Both the position numbers and the translations under genes were made by a program. The notes beneath the pieces were generated by a model. The model saw only the letters and a program-made list of their open reading frames with translations. It searched no databases and had not been told where the DNA came from. From Desulfatitalea sp. (GTDB taxonomy: Bacteria; Desulfobacterota; Desulfobacteria; Desulfobacterales; Desulfosarcinaceae): a stretch of 6,009 nt of DNA. Positions 1 to 5,023 of this stretch are shown here, in pieces (within the stretch, counting starts at the first letter, position 1; the number at the start of each line of letters is the position of its first letter). Location: contig JAGTVD010000059.1 of assembly GCA_018224505.1 (NCBI GenBank), forward strand, positions 1 through 6,009, read 5' to 3'.

Positions 1-74
1 CAGCATACGGTCCGCCAAGCAACGCATCCGGCCCGAATGTGGGTTACGGCCAGGGTAGTTTATTGTGTGGGGAG
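1..74. repeat. Flanking direct repeat, copy A (left)
   Basis: This stretch matches 586-659 base for base except at three positions (21, 37 and 57), and at all three this copy has A where the other has G. It starts at the window edge, so the repeat may extend further left. Read on the minus strand it carries the same last four sense codons and stop (L-P-T-Q-stop) that end the kinase-like gene at 645, followed by the same downstream spacer. It is therefore a duplicated gene 3' end plus downstream DNA, on the far side of the repeat island. In the minus-strand frame starting at the ATG at 27-25, nine codons remain open to the edge (M-R-C-L-A-D-R-M-L). Confidence 0.9.
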
Positions 75-86
75 CACTCACCTTGC

Positions 87-228
87 TGTTATTCCAAGAC
101 TCCTGCTCGCCTTGTCATTCCAAGACACCTGCTCGCCTTGTCATTCCAAGACACTTGTTTGCCTTGTCATTCCGAGACGTTTGTTTGTCTTGTTATTCCG
201 AGACGTTTGTTTGTCTTGTCATTCCGAG
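87..228. repeat. 26-bp tandem array, left of the palindromic core (6 copies)
   Basis: The motif TGTCATTCCRAG recurs with its ATTCC at 91, 117, 143, 169, 195 and 221, an exact 26-bp period. The three copies far from the core read CCAAG with a C-rich spacer (CTGCTCGCC). The three nearer copies read CCGAG, and the proximal spacers are T-rich (GTTTGTTTGTCT). The last copy is the left end of the palindromic core. There is no unique spacer sequence between units and no coding signal. The orientation is opposite to the 25-bp array on the right. Confidence 0.93.
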
Positions 229-314
229 GAGCGCAGCGACGAGGAATCTCCCCGCGCCCCCGCCCAAATCCGCAGACGGCACGGACAAGATCCCTCGCTG
301 CGCTCGGGATGACA
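218..314. repeat. Palindromic intergenic element (core of the repeat island)
   Basis: The left arm begins TGTCATTCCGAG at 218 and continues through GCGCAGCGA to GAGGAATC. The right arm, 289-314, is its reverse complement with small differences (GATCCCTCGCTGCG followed by CTCGGGATGACA). Each arm also contains a short inner inverted repeat (CGAG/CTCG, GGAAT/ATTCC type). The middle, about 251-288, is C-rich on the left and unpaired. Intergenic palindromes with GTCATTCCGAG...AGCGAGGAATCT ends are common in many bacterial genomes; that comparison is from memory. No transposase gene is in the window, so mobility, if any, would need to act in trans. Confidence 0.85.
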
Positions 315-514
315 CAAATTGAGATAGCTCGGGATGACACAAGTTGAGATAGCTCGGGATGACACCAATTGAGATAGCTCGGGAGGACACAAGTTGAGAT
401 AGCTCGGGATGACACAAATTGAGATAGCTCAGGATGACACAAGTTGAAATAGCTCAGGATGACACAAATTGAAACAGCTCGGGATGGCACAAATTGAGAC
501 AGCTCGGGATGACA
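303..514. repeat. 25-bp tandem array, right of the palindromic core (8 copies plus a partial)
   Basis: The motif CTCGGGATGACA starts at 303, 328, 353, 378, 403, 428, 453, 478 and 503 (last copy partial), an exact 25-bp period. The spacer is close to CAARTTGAGATAG. It tends to alternate AAATTG and AAGTTG between neighbouring units, hinting at an older 50-bp duplication step. Substitutions accumulate away from the core (CTCAGG at 428 and 453, GGCAC at 478, GAAAC or GAGAC in the last units). The motif is the reverse complement of the motif in the left array, so the two arrays face each other across the core. Confidence 0.95.
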
Positions 515-612
515 TAGCGGCAACCGCTCGGATCTTCAATCTCAAGCCGGGTCATTGTCGCGACACACGTGCCATCCCGCGACACCAGCATACGGTCCGC
601 CAAGCGACGCAT
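454..612 (-). pseudogene. Possible interrupted gene start running into the repeat array
   Basis: On the minus strand, 32 bases after the kinase-like gene stops, an open frame starts with ATG at 612. It reads M-R-R-L-A-D-R-M-L, then about 22 residues that look protein-like (including T-R-L-E-I-E-D-P-S-G), and then enters the 25-bp array and meets TGA at 454. There are 52 residues, of which roughly the last 18 are translated repeat. No clear ribosome binding site precedes it. Because copy A (1-74) repeats the same start and stays open to the window edge, this could be the severed 5' end of a gene whose intact copy lies to the left. I do not recognise the family, and it may be a chance frame. 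Confidence 0.18.
556..584. repeat. Short inverted repeat in the spacer between array and copy B
   Basis: TGTCGCG at 556-562 pairs with CGCGACA at 578-584 across a 15-base loop. The left arm is also part of a perfect 10-bp palindrome, TGTCGCGACA (556-565). It lies in the otherwise featureless stretch 515-585 between the 25-bp array and repeat copy B. There is no T-run after it on either strand, so it is not an obvious intrinsic terminator. It could equally be chance in GC-rich DNA. Confidence 0.4.
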
Positions 613-659
613 CCGGCCCGAGTGTGGGTTACGGCCAGGGTGGTTTATTGTGTGGGGAG
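586..659. repeat. Flanking direct repeat, copy B (right)
   Basis: This is the partner of 1-74, offset by 585 bp, with 71 of 74 positions identical. Its right end covers the last codons of the kinase-like gene (stop at 645-647). Homology ends just inside that gene, after the shared CTCCCC on the minus strand. The left boundary is unknown because copy A is cut by the window edge. Confidence 0.9.
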
Positions 660-1505
660 TACCTCACGCAGCGCCTGTCCGATGCAAGCGATGATGGCAG
701 TCACCTGGGTGGCGGGAGTGGGTTGGGCATACTGGCCTGCCAACCGATTGATCCGGGCGGCCGTTTCCGCGGCGGCGGCCACTGGCATGCCGCTGTTCAC
801 CAGGGCGGCCGCAATCCCGGTGACCGTATCGCCGGTGCCGCCGATGGGCTCCAGGGTGGGAACACTGGGGGAGTCGATCACCGCCCTTACGCCTCGCCGA
901 TCGGCCACATAGTCACGCCTGCCTTTGACCAGCAGGTATTTGGCGGCATTCTGGTGTTGATAGGCCATGGCGATCATCTCCGGCACCTGGTTTTCCATGT
1001 GCAGGATAAATCCCCTGGTGTAGAATGGGTGGGGTGCCTGTTCGTCGGCCAGAAAAGAGAGTTCGCCGATGTCGGGCGTAAAGAGGTCGTAGGCGTCCGC
1101 CTGGCCGCTCATCTTGGCCACGTACATGAATCCGGCATCGGCAATCAGAATTGGGGATGATGCCATCTCCTGAACAGCGAAAAGTACCCGGTTGTGCCAA
1201 TCGACATCCGGCTGGAGGTAGTGAAACACCAGCACGTCGTGGGCGGCTTGGGCGATATTTTCCGTTAAATAGGCGTAGAGCCGGCGGCTTCCGTCGCCCA
1301 GACCGATATCGCCGGCCAGGTAGGCCGTCGGCGCCGGCAGGCCCAGTGCCCTTCCGGCTTCGATGGCCGCGGCAATAAGGGCCGGCGTGCCCCGGTTGAC
1401 GGGGAAGCGATGCCCCCCAACGGTCAAGACGTCTCCTTCCAAAGCAGCGGCTCCCATAAGGACCGGCACCGCGCGATCGGGAACGGTTCCTACGATGGCG
1501 AGCAT
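645..1505 (-). CDS. Carbohydrate-kinase-fold protein related to NAD(P)H-hydrate dehydratase (YjeF C-terminal / NNRD-like)
   Basis: The protein has 286 residues. The signature is the C-terminal I-G-G-T-G-D-T-V-T-G (221-230), which matches the GTGD anion-hole and catalytic-Asp motif of the ribokinase/NNRD superfamily. Upstream are I-L-I-A-D-A-G-F (119-126) and F-T-P-D-I-G-E (142-148), corresponding to the DADAL and TPHPGE motifs of NAD(P)H-hydrate dehydratases, and L-L-V-K-G (191-195), the usual strand before the active site. Real NNRD enzymes repair hydrated NAD(P)H using ADP or ATP. Here the substrate motifs are altered and there is no YjeF N-terminal epimerase domain, so the substrate is uncertain. 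I take ATG at 1505 rather than a longer in-frame start at 1550: the GGAG just upstream fits, and the sequence then begins M-L-A-I-V-G-T. The start overlaps the DUF3343 gene by 16 bp, suggesting translational coupling. The last codons lie in repeat copy B. Confidence 0.82.
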   Translation of the reverse strand: MLAIVGTVPDRAVPVLMGAAALEGDVLTVGGHRFPVNRGTPALIAAAIEAGRALGLPAPTAYLAGDIGLGDGSRRLYAYLTENIAQAAHDVLVFHYLQPDVDWHNRVLFAVQEMASSPILIADAGFMYVAKMSGQADAYDLFTPDIGELSFLADEQAPHPFYTRGFILHMENQVPEMIAMAYQHQNAAKYLLVKGRRDYVADRRGVRAVIDSPSVPTLEPIGGTGDTVTGIAAALVNSGMPVAAAAETAARINRLAGQYAQPTPATQVTAIIACIGQALREVLPTQ

Positions 1506-2053
1506 TGGCGGGTGATCTCCTCGTAGGCCAGCTGAAGGGCGTATCCGCACAAGGTGTGTCCGATCTCACGGGGACTGGGGGCTTCGGACAGGGGCTTGCC
1601 CACCAGCATGGCGGCCAGGTACGGCACATCGGGGCAACCCCCGCCGGAAATATTCACGATGGTTCGGGACGCCTTTTCGATGCAGATCTTCATGTTGGCG
1701 GCACGCACCATCAGCCAATTACCATAATCGGTGGTCTGAAACAGGTCCACCGGCTGCAATAGCGGCCCGGTCACCGGCACGGTTTCCAGAGCCGCCAGGC
1801 CTGCATTTTCCAGAATGCGGGCGATATTGAGACGCTCGATCAGGGGAAACTCGATAACCAGGTCGCAGCCCCGCTGGATTTCCGGTGGCGGCCCCATGAC
1901 ACGCACGGACCAGCCGGCCCCTTTGAGCAGGTTTTCGGCCTGGATCACTTCGCTGGTGTTTTCGAACACCAGAAAGCCCCGATCCGTCCGTGACCGCCCG
2001 GTTTCAACGGCCGACCATCCGAGGGTTTGCTTGATACGGGCAAGAAAGGTCAA
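1490..2053 (-). CDS. DUF3343 (putative Se/S carrier-like) protein with a C-terminal extension
   Basis: The protein has 187 residues. Residues about 25-95 (G-F-L-V-F-E-N-T-S-E-V-I-Q-A-E ... V-M-G-P-P-P-E-I-Q-R-G-C-D-L-V-I) match DUF3343, the small domain described as a putative Se/S carrier-like protein. The family is usually around 80 residues. Here about 90 further residues follow, with M-K-I-C-I-E-K (121-127), a glycine-rich I-S-G-G-G-C-P-D-V-P-Y-L-A (135-147) and H-T-L-C-G-Y-A-L (166-173). These cysteines (C124, C140, C169), with C63 of the DUF3343 part, are candidates for thiol or selenol chemistry. The start is TTG at 2053, two bases after the TusA stop, with an SD-like GAGGTAGGA overlapping the TusA end; no nearby ATG or GTG is in frame. 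The C-terminal part could be a separate, unrecognised domain. Function is inferred from neighbours. Confidence 0.85.
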   Translation of the reverse strand: MTFLARIKQTLGWSAVETGRSRTDRGFLVFENTSEVIQAENLLKGAGWSVRVMGPPPEIQRGCDLVIEFPLIERLNIARILENAGLAALETVPVTGPLLQPVDLFQTTDYGNWLMVRAANMKICIEKASRTIVNISGGGCPDVPYLAAMLVGKPLSEAPSPREIGHTLCGYALQLAYEEITRQCSPS

Positions 2054-2055
2054 TC

Positions 2056-2274
2056 CTACCTCTTTATTAAGGTCAACCGGTATCCGCCGCCGTCGGGCTG
2101 CACATCCTTGACGGTGCAGCCCTGGCTGTTGGCCGCCCGGGTGACATTTTCTTTTGAAGTGTCGGTGTCCACCAGCACGATGATCTCCTTGTCCGATCCC
2201 GATTTGATTTCATCCAGGGTCATCAGCACCGGTTGCGGGCACGACAGGCCTCTGGCATCCACTGTAGTCGCCAT
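2056..2274 (-). CDS. tusA: TusA/SirA-family sulfur carrier protein
   Basis: A complete 72-residue TusA-family protein. The N-terminal strand A-T-T-V-D-A-R-G-L-S-C-P-Q-P-V-L-M contains the family's CPxP motif, with the persulfide-carrying cysteine at residue 12. A second cysteine (C53, S-Q-G-C) precedes the final strand. Family members carry sulfur as a persulfide for tRNA thiolation, cofactor synthesis or dissimilatory sulfur metabolism. Members next to YedE are also implicated in selenium handling. The start ATG at 2274 has a strong AAGGAG at seven bases' spacing. The YedE stop lies 11 bp upstream, so the carrier is almost certainly co-expressed with the transporter and may receive the imported species. 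The exact sub-role (tusA itself versus a YedE-associated paralogue) cannot be told from the sequence. Confidence 0.93.
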   Translation of the reverse strand: MATTVDARGLSCPQPVLMTLDEIKSGSDKEIIVLVDTDTSKENVTRAANSQGCTVKDVQPDGGGYRLTLIKR

Positions 2275-2285
2275 TTTTTTGCTCC

Positions 2286-3380
2286 TTAAGCAGCGGTTTT
2301 GCGCATGGTAAATCCGATAAAAAGACAGGCCGCCAGCCCCACGAACACAGCGGCAATGCCGTTGGGACCCACCCCCGCGGGCGAGCTGGCCAGGCCGAAA
2401 TTGTGGGCGATACCGGCACCCACGATCATGCCGAACACAAAGATCGCCGCATCGCCATCCCCTTCGCCGGCCATGAAAAGCTGACGGCCCGGACAACCAC
2501 CGGCCAGGGCGAAGGCCAGGCCGGCCAGTAGCATGCCCATGAAGTTCCACAGATGCATGGTGTGGGCCACGGGCTGGCCGGCGAATCCCATATTGAACTG
2601 GCCCAGAACCAGATTGGCCAGGAAGGCGAACACCACCAGGGCCAGAAAGCCGCTGACCAGGTGCGTCTGACGAAACAGGACCAGATCGCGGATCGCCCCC
2701 ATGGTGCAGAAGCGGCTGCGCTGGGCCAACATACCGATCACCAGACCGGCCACCAGGGAGATGGCCAGCGGGGCGTGCAGGCTGCCCGGTCCCTTGGCGC
2801 TGTAGAAAAGCACGCCGCTCTTGGCTTCACCGGAGACCTGGGGATAGATCAGCATCAGCAATAGAAAGCCGACCATGGTCAAGGGCATCAGCCAGCCCAC
2901 CGACGCATAGGTGGCTTGGGCCCGACCCAGATTGTAGCCTTTTTTTAGAAAGAAAGCCCCAATGGCGATCCCGGCGGTGAGCCCGGCCAATCCGAAGATG
3001 GCGTTGCCGTCGCCGCCGGCCAGGCGCAACATCGCCCGCCACGGGCAGCCCAGAAAAACCAATGCGCCGATCATCGCAAAAATCCCCAGAATGAAGCGCA
3101 CAATGGGCGCCGAGCCGGCCCGGGGACGAAACTCGCTGAACAGGTAAGCGGCAATCAGCGCCCCGAGCACGAAGCCGATGATCTCCGGGCGCATGTACTG
3201 CACCACATCGGCGCGGTGCAGTCCGACGGCACCTGCAATGTCCCGCTCGAAGCAGGCCACACAGACCCCCATATTGGCCGGGTTGCCCCAATATTGGAGC
3301 AACGCAGCTAACACCCCGATAAAAGCACCTACGCTGATGATTCCCCAACGGCTGGCAAAGAAGCGTTTGACGGCATCCAT
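2286..3380 (-). CDS. yedE: YedE/YeeE-family membrane transporter (selenium-associated YedE type)
   Basis: The 364-residue polytopic inner-membrane protein has about nine or ten hydrophobic segments, with two halves that look like internal repeats. Family-typical motifs are G-N-P-A-N-M-G-V-C-V-A-C-F-E-R-D (32-47), F-L-G-C-P-W-R (109-115), R-S-R-F-C-T-M-G-A (221-229) and G-G-C-P-G-R-Q (294-300). Cysteines 40, 43, 112, 225 and 296 lie in these motifs. In the related thiosulfate importer YeeE, conserved cysteines relay the substrate through the membrane. The 384-residue frame starts further out at 3440, but ATG at 3380 has GGGGAGAAGG just upstream and begins M-D-A-V-K-R-F-F before the first membrane segment, so I prefer it. 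First gene of the operon with tusA and the DUF3343 gene. Substrate (selenium species, thiosulfate or other sulfur compound) is inferred from the family, not shown. Confidence 0.92.
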   Translation of the reverse strand: MDAVKRFFASRWGIISVGAFIGVLAALLQYWGNPANMGVCVACFERDIAGAVGLHRADVVQYMRPEIIGFVLGALIAAYLFSEFRPRAGSAPIVRFILGIFAMIGALVFLGCPWRAMLRLAGGDGNAIFGLAGLTAGIAIGAFFLKKGYNLGRAQATYASVGWLMPLTMVGFLLLMLIYPQVSGEAKSGVLFYSAKGPGSLHAPLAISLVAGLVIGMLAQRSRFCTMGAIRDLVLFRQTHLVSGFLALVVFAFLANLVLGQFNMGFAGQPVAHTMHLWNFMGMLLAGLAFALAGGCPGRQLFMAGEGDGDAAIFVFGMIVGAGIAHNFGLASSPAGVGPNGIAAVFVGLAACLFIGFTMRKTAA

Positions 3381-3415
3381 TGTCCCTTCTCCCCTTTTAA
3401 ATGAGCGTTGAGCTG

Positions 3416-3438
3416 GAAAGGTCGCGAGCGCACCTTTC
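3416..3438. promoter_or_regulatory. Inverted repeat GAAAGGT-N9-ACCTTTC upstream of yedE
   Basis: Two perfect 7-base arms, 3416-3422 and 3432-3438, flank a 9-base GC-rich centre (CGCGAGCGC). The repeat lies 36-58 bases before the yedE start. It sits just downstream of the weak candidate -10 listed separately, so it could be an operator or a hairpin in the 5' leader of the operon mRNA. No T-run follows, so it is not a terminator. No known regulator motif is recognised. Confidence 0.5.
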
Positions 3439-3465
3439 ATACAACGGGTTTGATTGGGGGTCCAA
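3438..3465 (-). promoter_or_regulatory. Weak candidate promoter for the yedE operon
   Basis: On the minus strand TTGGAC (3465-3460) is followed after 16 bases by TGTATG (3443-3438), a poor but possible -35/-10 pair. It lies in the most AT-rich part of this gap, between the elyC-like stop and yedE. The spacing from the yedE start would leave a leader of about 50 bases that includes the inverted repeat. Read-through from the elyC-like gene is an alternative. Confidence 0.3.
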
Positions 3466-3494
3466 TAGTGAATATTAATCGGAATGATGTTTGG

Positions 3495-3511
3495 AATAGA
3501 GAATTTCTATT
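3495..3511. repeat. AT-rich inverted repeat AATAGA-N5-TCTATT
   Basis: Six-base arms at 3495-3500 and 3506-3511 flank GAATT, in the AT-rich gap downstream of the elyC-like gene and upstream of yedE. On the minus strand it falls just after the elyC-like stop. The stem is too weak and AT-rich to be a confident terminator; a protein-binding site is possible. Confidence 0.3.
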
Positions 3512-3530
3512 TAAAGAGAAAAGGGGTTAC

Positions 3531-4292
3531 TCAATGGGCGATTCGGTAGTAGATCAACCCCAGCCACTCATGCAGGGCATCGGAGGTGGCGGCAAGGGCG
3601 TTGGCACTGGGCAGCCAGGCGTGCCAGGCATAGCGTTTATCGGGCCAGGTGGTCAGGCCGCAGGGGATTGGGGTAACCGCCAGGCCCACCGCCTCGAAAC
3701 TGAAAAGCGCCCGCTTTAGATGGCTGCCCGAGGTGACCAGCAGGGGCTTGTGAAAGCCATGACGCTCGCACAGTTGTTTGCTGAAAACAGCGTTTTCATA
3801 GGTGTCCCGGCTTTGGGCATCCACCAGGATGTGGTCTGGAGGAATTCCCAGATCGATCAGGAAACGGCGCGACAACAGGGCGCTGGCAGCAGCACCATCG
3901 TCGGGCTGCACGATGCCGCCCGATAGAATGATGGGTACGCGCAAACGCCGGTGGAGCCGCGCCACCGTCACCAGCCGCTCCATGGTGCCATGGCTGGGGG
4001 CACCGATACCGGTCAGATCGTCTGAACGCGCATGAACACCGCCACCGAGCATGATGATCACATCTCCCTGGATGTCGGCTGGAACGGAAAAGGGCGATTC
4101 CAGAGGCGCTGTTATCCGATCGGCGATGGGTCCTACGGACAGCGCCCATACCAGCATGCCCGTACCGAGAGCGATGGCTGCCGCCGCGCGCTTGCCGCGC
4201 CGCAGGGCCCACAACCCTGTGACCAGCAAAAGCGAGATGAAAAGCCCCGGTGGCAGCAAAAAAGGAGCCACCGTCTTTTTGATTAGAAACAT
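3531..4292 (-). CDS. elyC: ElyC-like DUF218 (YdcF family) inner-membrane protein
   Basis: The protein has 253 residues, close to the 259 of E. coli ElyC. Two membrane segments (about 8-30 and 36-54) precede G-P-I-A-D-R-I-T-A-P-L-E-S (54-66), the same linker pattern as ElyC. A DUF218 domain follows from about 76: V-I-I-M-L-G-G-G (78-85), I-I-L-S-G-G (121-126), S-R-D-T-Y-E-N-A (161-168) and L-L-V-T-S-G-S-H-L-K-R-A (184-195). ElyC affects peptidoglycan precursor and lipid-carrier metabolism in the envelope; whether this copy does the same is inferred. ATG at 4292 has AGAGG upstream at suitable spacing. The gene is separated from yedE by 150 bp that includes AT-rich DNA and inverted repeats, so it may or may not be in one transcript with it. 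It is divergent from the PA2779/PA2778 pair. Confidence 0.88.
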   Translation of the reverse strand: MFLIKKTVAPFLLPPGLFISLLLVTGLWALRRGKRAAAAIALGTGMLVWALSVGPIADRITAPLESPFSVPADIQGDVIIMLGGGVHARSDDLTGIGAPSHGTMERLVTVARLHRRLRVPIILSGGIVQPDDGAAASALLSRRFLIDLGIPPDHILVDAQSRDTYENAVFSKQLCERHGFHKPLLVTSGSHLKRALFSFEAVGLAVTPIPCGLTTWPDKRYAWHAWLPSANALAATSDALHEWLGLIYYRIAH

Positions 4293-4612
4293 CAGACGGA
4301 CCTCTTTGGGGATTAGGATTTGGACCGTGTTATCATAATGAATCCAGTGTGTGTACTACTAAAATATCAAACAAAGGATTGCTGCCATTCCATATGGGTG
4401 GAACGCCCGCATTTGACATTGGGCTTTGGCCCTTTAACGTTATGGTCTGATGAACTTTGGTGAACTTGACAGATCCCTGGTCGGGATGCGGAAAAATATT
4501 GACACGAACCATCATATGGATAAAATGACCGAACGATTCGGTCCAACCGAAGGCTATTGGTTTCTTTTCAAGTAACCCTCCCTCCCCCCCAAGAGAAGGA
4601 AGGATTGTGGAA
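4293..4612. other. Divergent intergenic region between elyC-like gene and PA2779-family gene
   Basis: About 320 bases without a supported gene, AT-richer than its surroundings. It holds three TTGACA hexamers on the plus strand (4413, 4466, 4499), of which only the last has a good -10. It also holds a direct repeat TGAACTT (4451-4457 and 4461-4467, exactly 10 bp apart) and a run of seven C (4584-4590) shortly before the downstream ribosome binding site. On the minus strand a TATGAT (4337-4332) could serve the elyC-like gene, but no convincing -35 pairs with it. A 28-codon minus-strand frame (4419-4333) has no good ribosome binding site and is not called. Confidence 0.6.
4499..4526 (+). promoter_or_regulatory. 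Sigma70-type promoter for the PA2779/PA2778 pair
   Basis: A perfect -35 TTGACA (4499-4504) is followed after 16 bases by TAAAAT (4521-4526), one mismatch from the consensus -10. Transcription would start near 4533, giving a leader of about 80 bases. The TGAACTT direct repeat ends about 32 bases upstream of the -35, where an activator could bind. Confidence 0.65.
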
Positions 4613-5023
4613 ATGAAACATTCACGTGGCATGAAAAAGGCAGTGGCTGGCATGATGACCTTGGTCTTCGGGTTCTTATGCCTTTTCGTGGCGCCGGCAC
4701 AAGCCGCCATGGTGGGTACGGCCGACATTCTGCAGGTTCCGGGTAAAGACGCGGCCCACTCGCCCAGCACCCTGGATGCATCGCGCCAGCAGATCGCCCG
4801 GCAGCTCCATGCGTGGGGCGTCACACCTGAAGAAGCCCGGTCGCGGGTCAACGCCATGACCGATGGCGAGGTGGTTCGACTGGCCGACGCCATGGACCAA
4901 ATGCCGGCTGGCGCCGGTTTTCTGGAGTTTCTGGCGGTGGTGGCCCTGCTGGGATTCATTACCCTGGTGATCACCGATCTCGTTGGGGTCACCGATGTTT
5001 TCACCTTTATCAAAAAGATTTAA
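4613..5023 (+). CDS. PA2779-family small exported membrane protein
   Basis: The protein has 136 residues. A signal peptide (K-H-S-R-G-M-K-K, then a hydrophobic stretch about 10-28) ends in A-P-A-Q-A, with likely cleavage after residue 31. The mature part has a helical segment with W-G-V-T-P-E-E-A-R-S-R-V-N-A-M-T-D-G-E-V (68-87), then L-A-D-A-M-D-Q-M-P-A-G-A-G (90-102), and a C-terminal membrane helix (about 103-124) before T-D-V-F-T-F-I. This order matches the PA2779 family, which has no established function and is usually encoded beside a PA2778-family cysteine peptidase, as here. ATG at 4613 follows AAGGAAGGA at good spacing; GTG at 4607 is an in-frame alternative. Topology after cleavage would leave the bulk in the periplasm, anchored near the C-terminus. 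Confidence 0.85.
   Translation: MKHSRGMKKAVAGMMTLVFGFLCLFVAPAQAAMVGTADILQVPGKDAAHSPSTLDASRQQIARQLHAWGVTPEEARSRVNAMTDGEVVRLADAMDQMPAGAGFLEFLAVVALLGFITLVITDLVGVTDVFTFIKKI

Noticed and set aside
87..514. CRISPR array
   Set aside because: Periods are 25 and 26 bp with near-identical inter-motif sequence; there are no unique spacers and no cas genes, and the motifs invert around the core.
167..523. 118-residue minus-strand ORF and other ORFs across 37-523
   Set aside because: They are translations of the tandem repeats and the palindrome (repeated C-H-P-E-L-S-Q type peptides). Several frames are open at once, as expected for repeats lacking stops.
645..659. Intrinsic terminator after the kinase-like gene
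   Set aside because: No stem with a following T-run was found downstream of the stop in either repeat copy; GGCC pairs nearby are short and lack a T-tract.
913..1629. 238-residue minus-strand ORF overlapping the kinase-like and DUF3343 genes
   Set aside because: It is an out-of-frame shadow in GC-rich coding DNA, Arg/Pro-rich with no recognisable domain.
2286..3440. Longer yedE start at 3440
   Set aside because: It adds 20 residues unlike the family's N-terminus, while the ATG at 3380 has a strong ribosome binding site directly upstream.
3408..3719. Plus-strand 103-residue ORF across the yedE/elyC gap
   Set aside because: It is antisense to the C-terminus of the elyC-like gene, with low-complexity Gly-rich translation.
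4421..4435. Terminator-like GGGC-TTTG-GCCC-TTT
   Set aside because: The stem is only four base pairs and the T-run three; it is not adjacent to any gene end on that strand.
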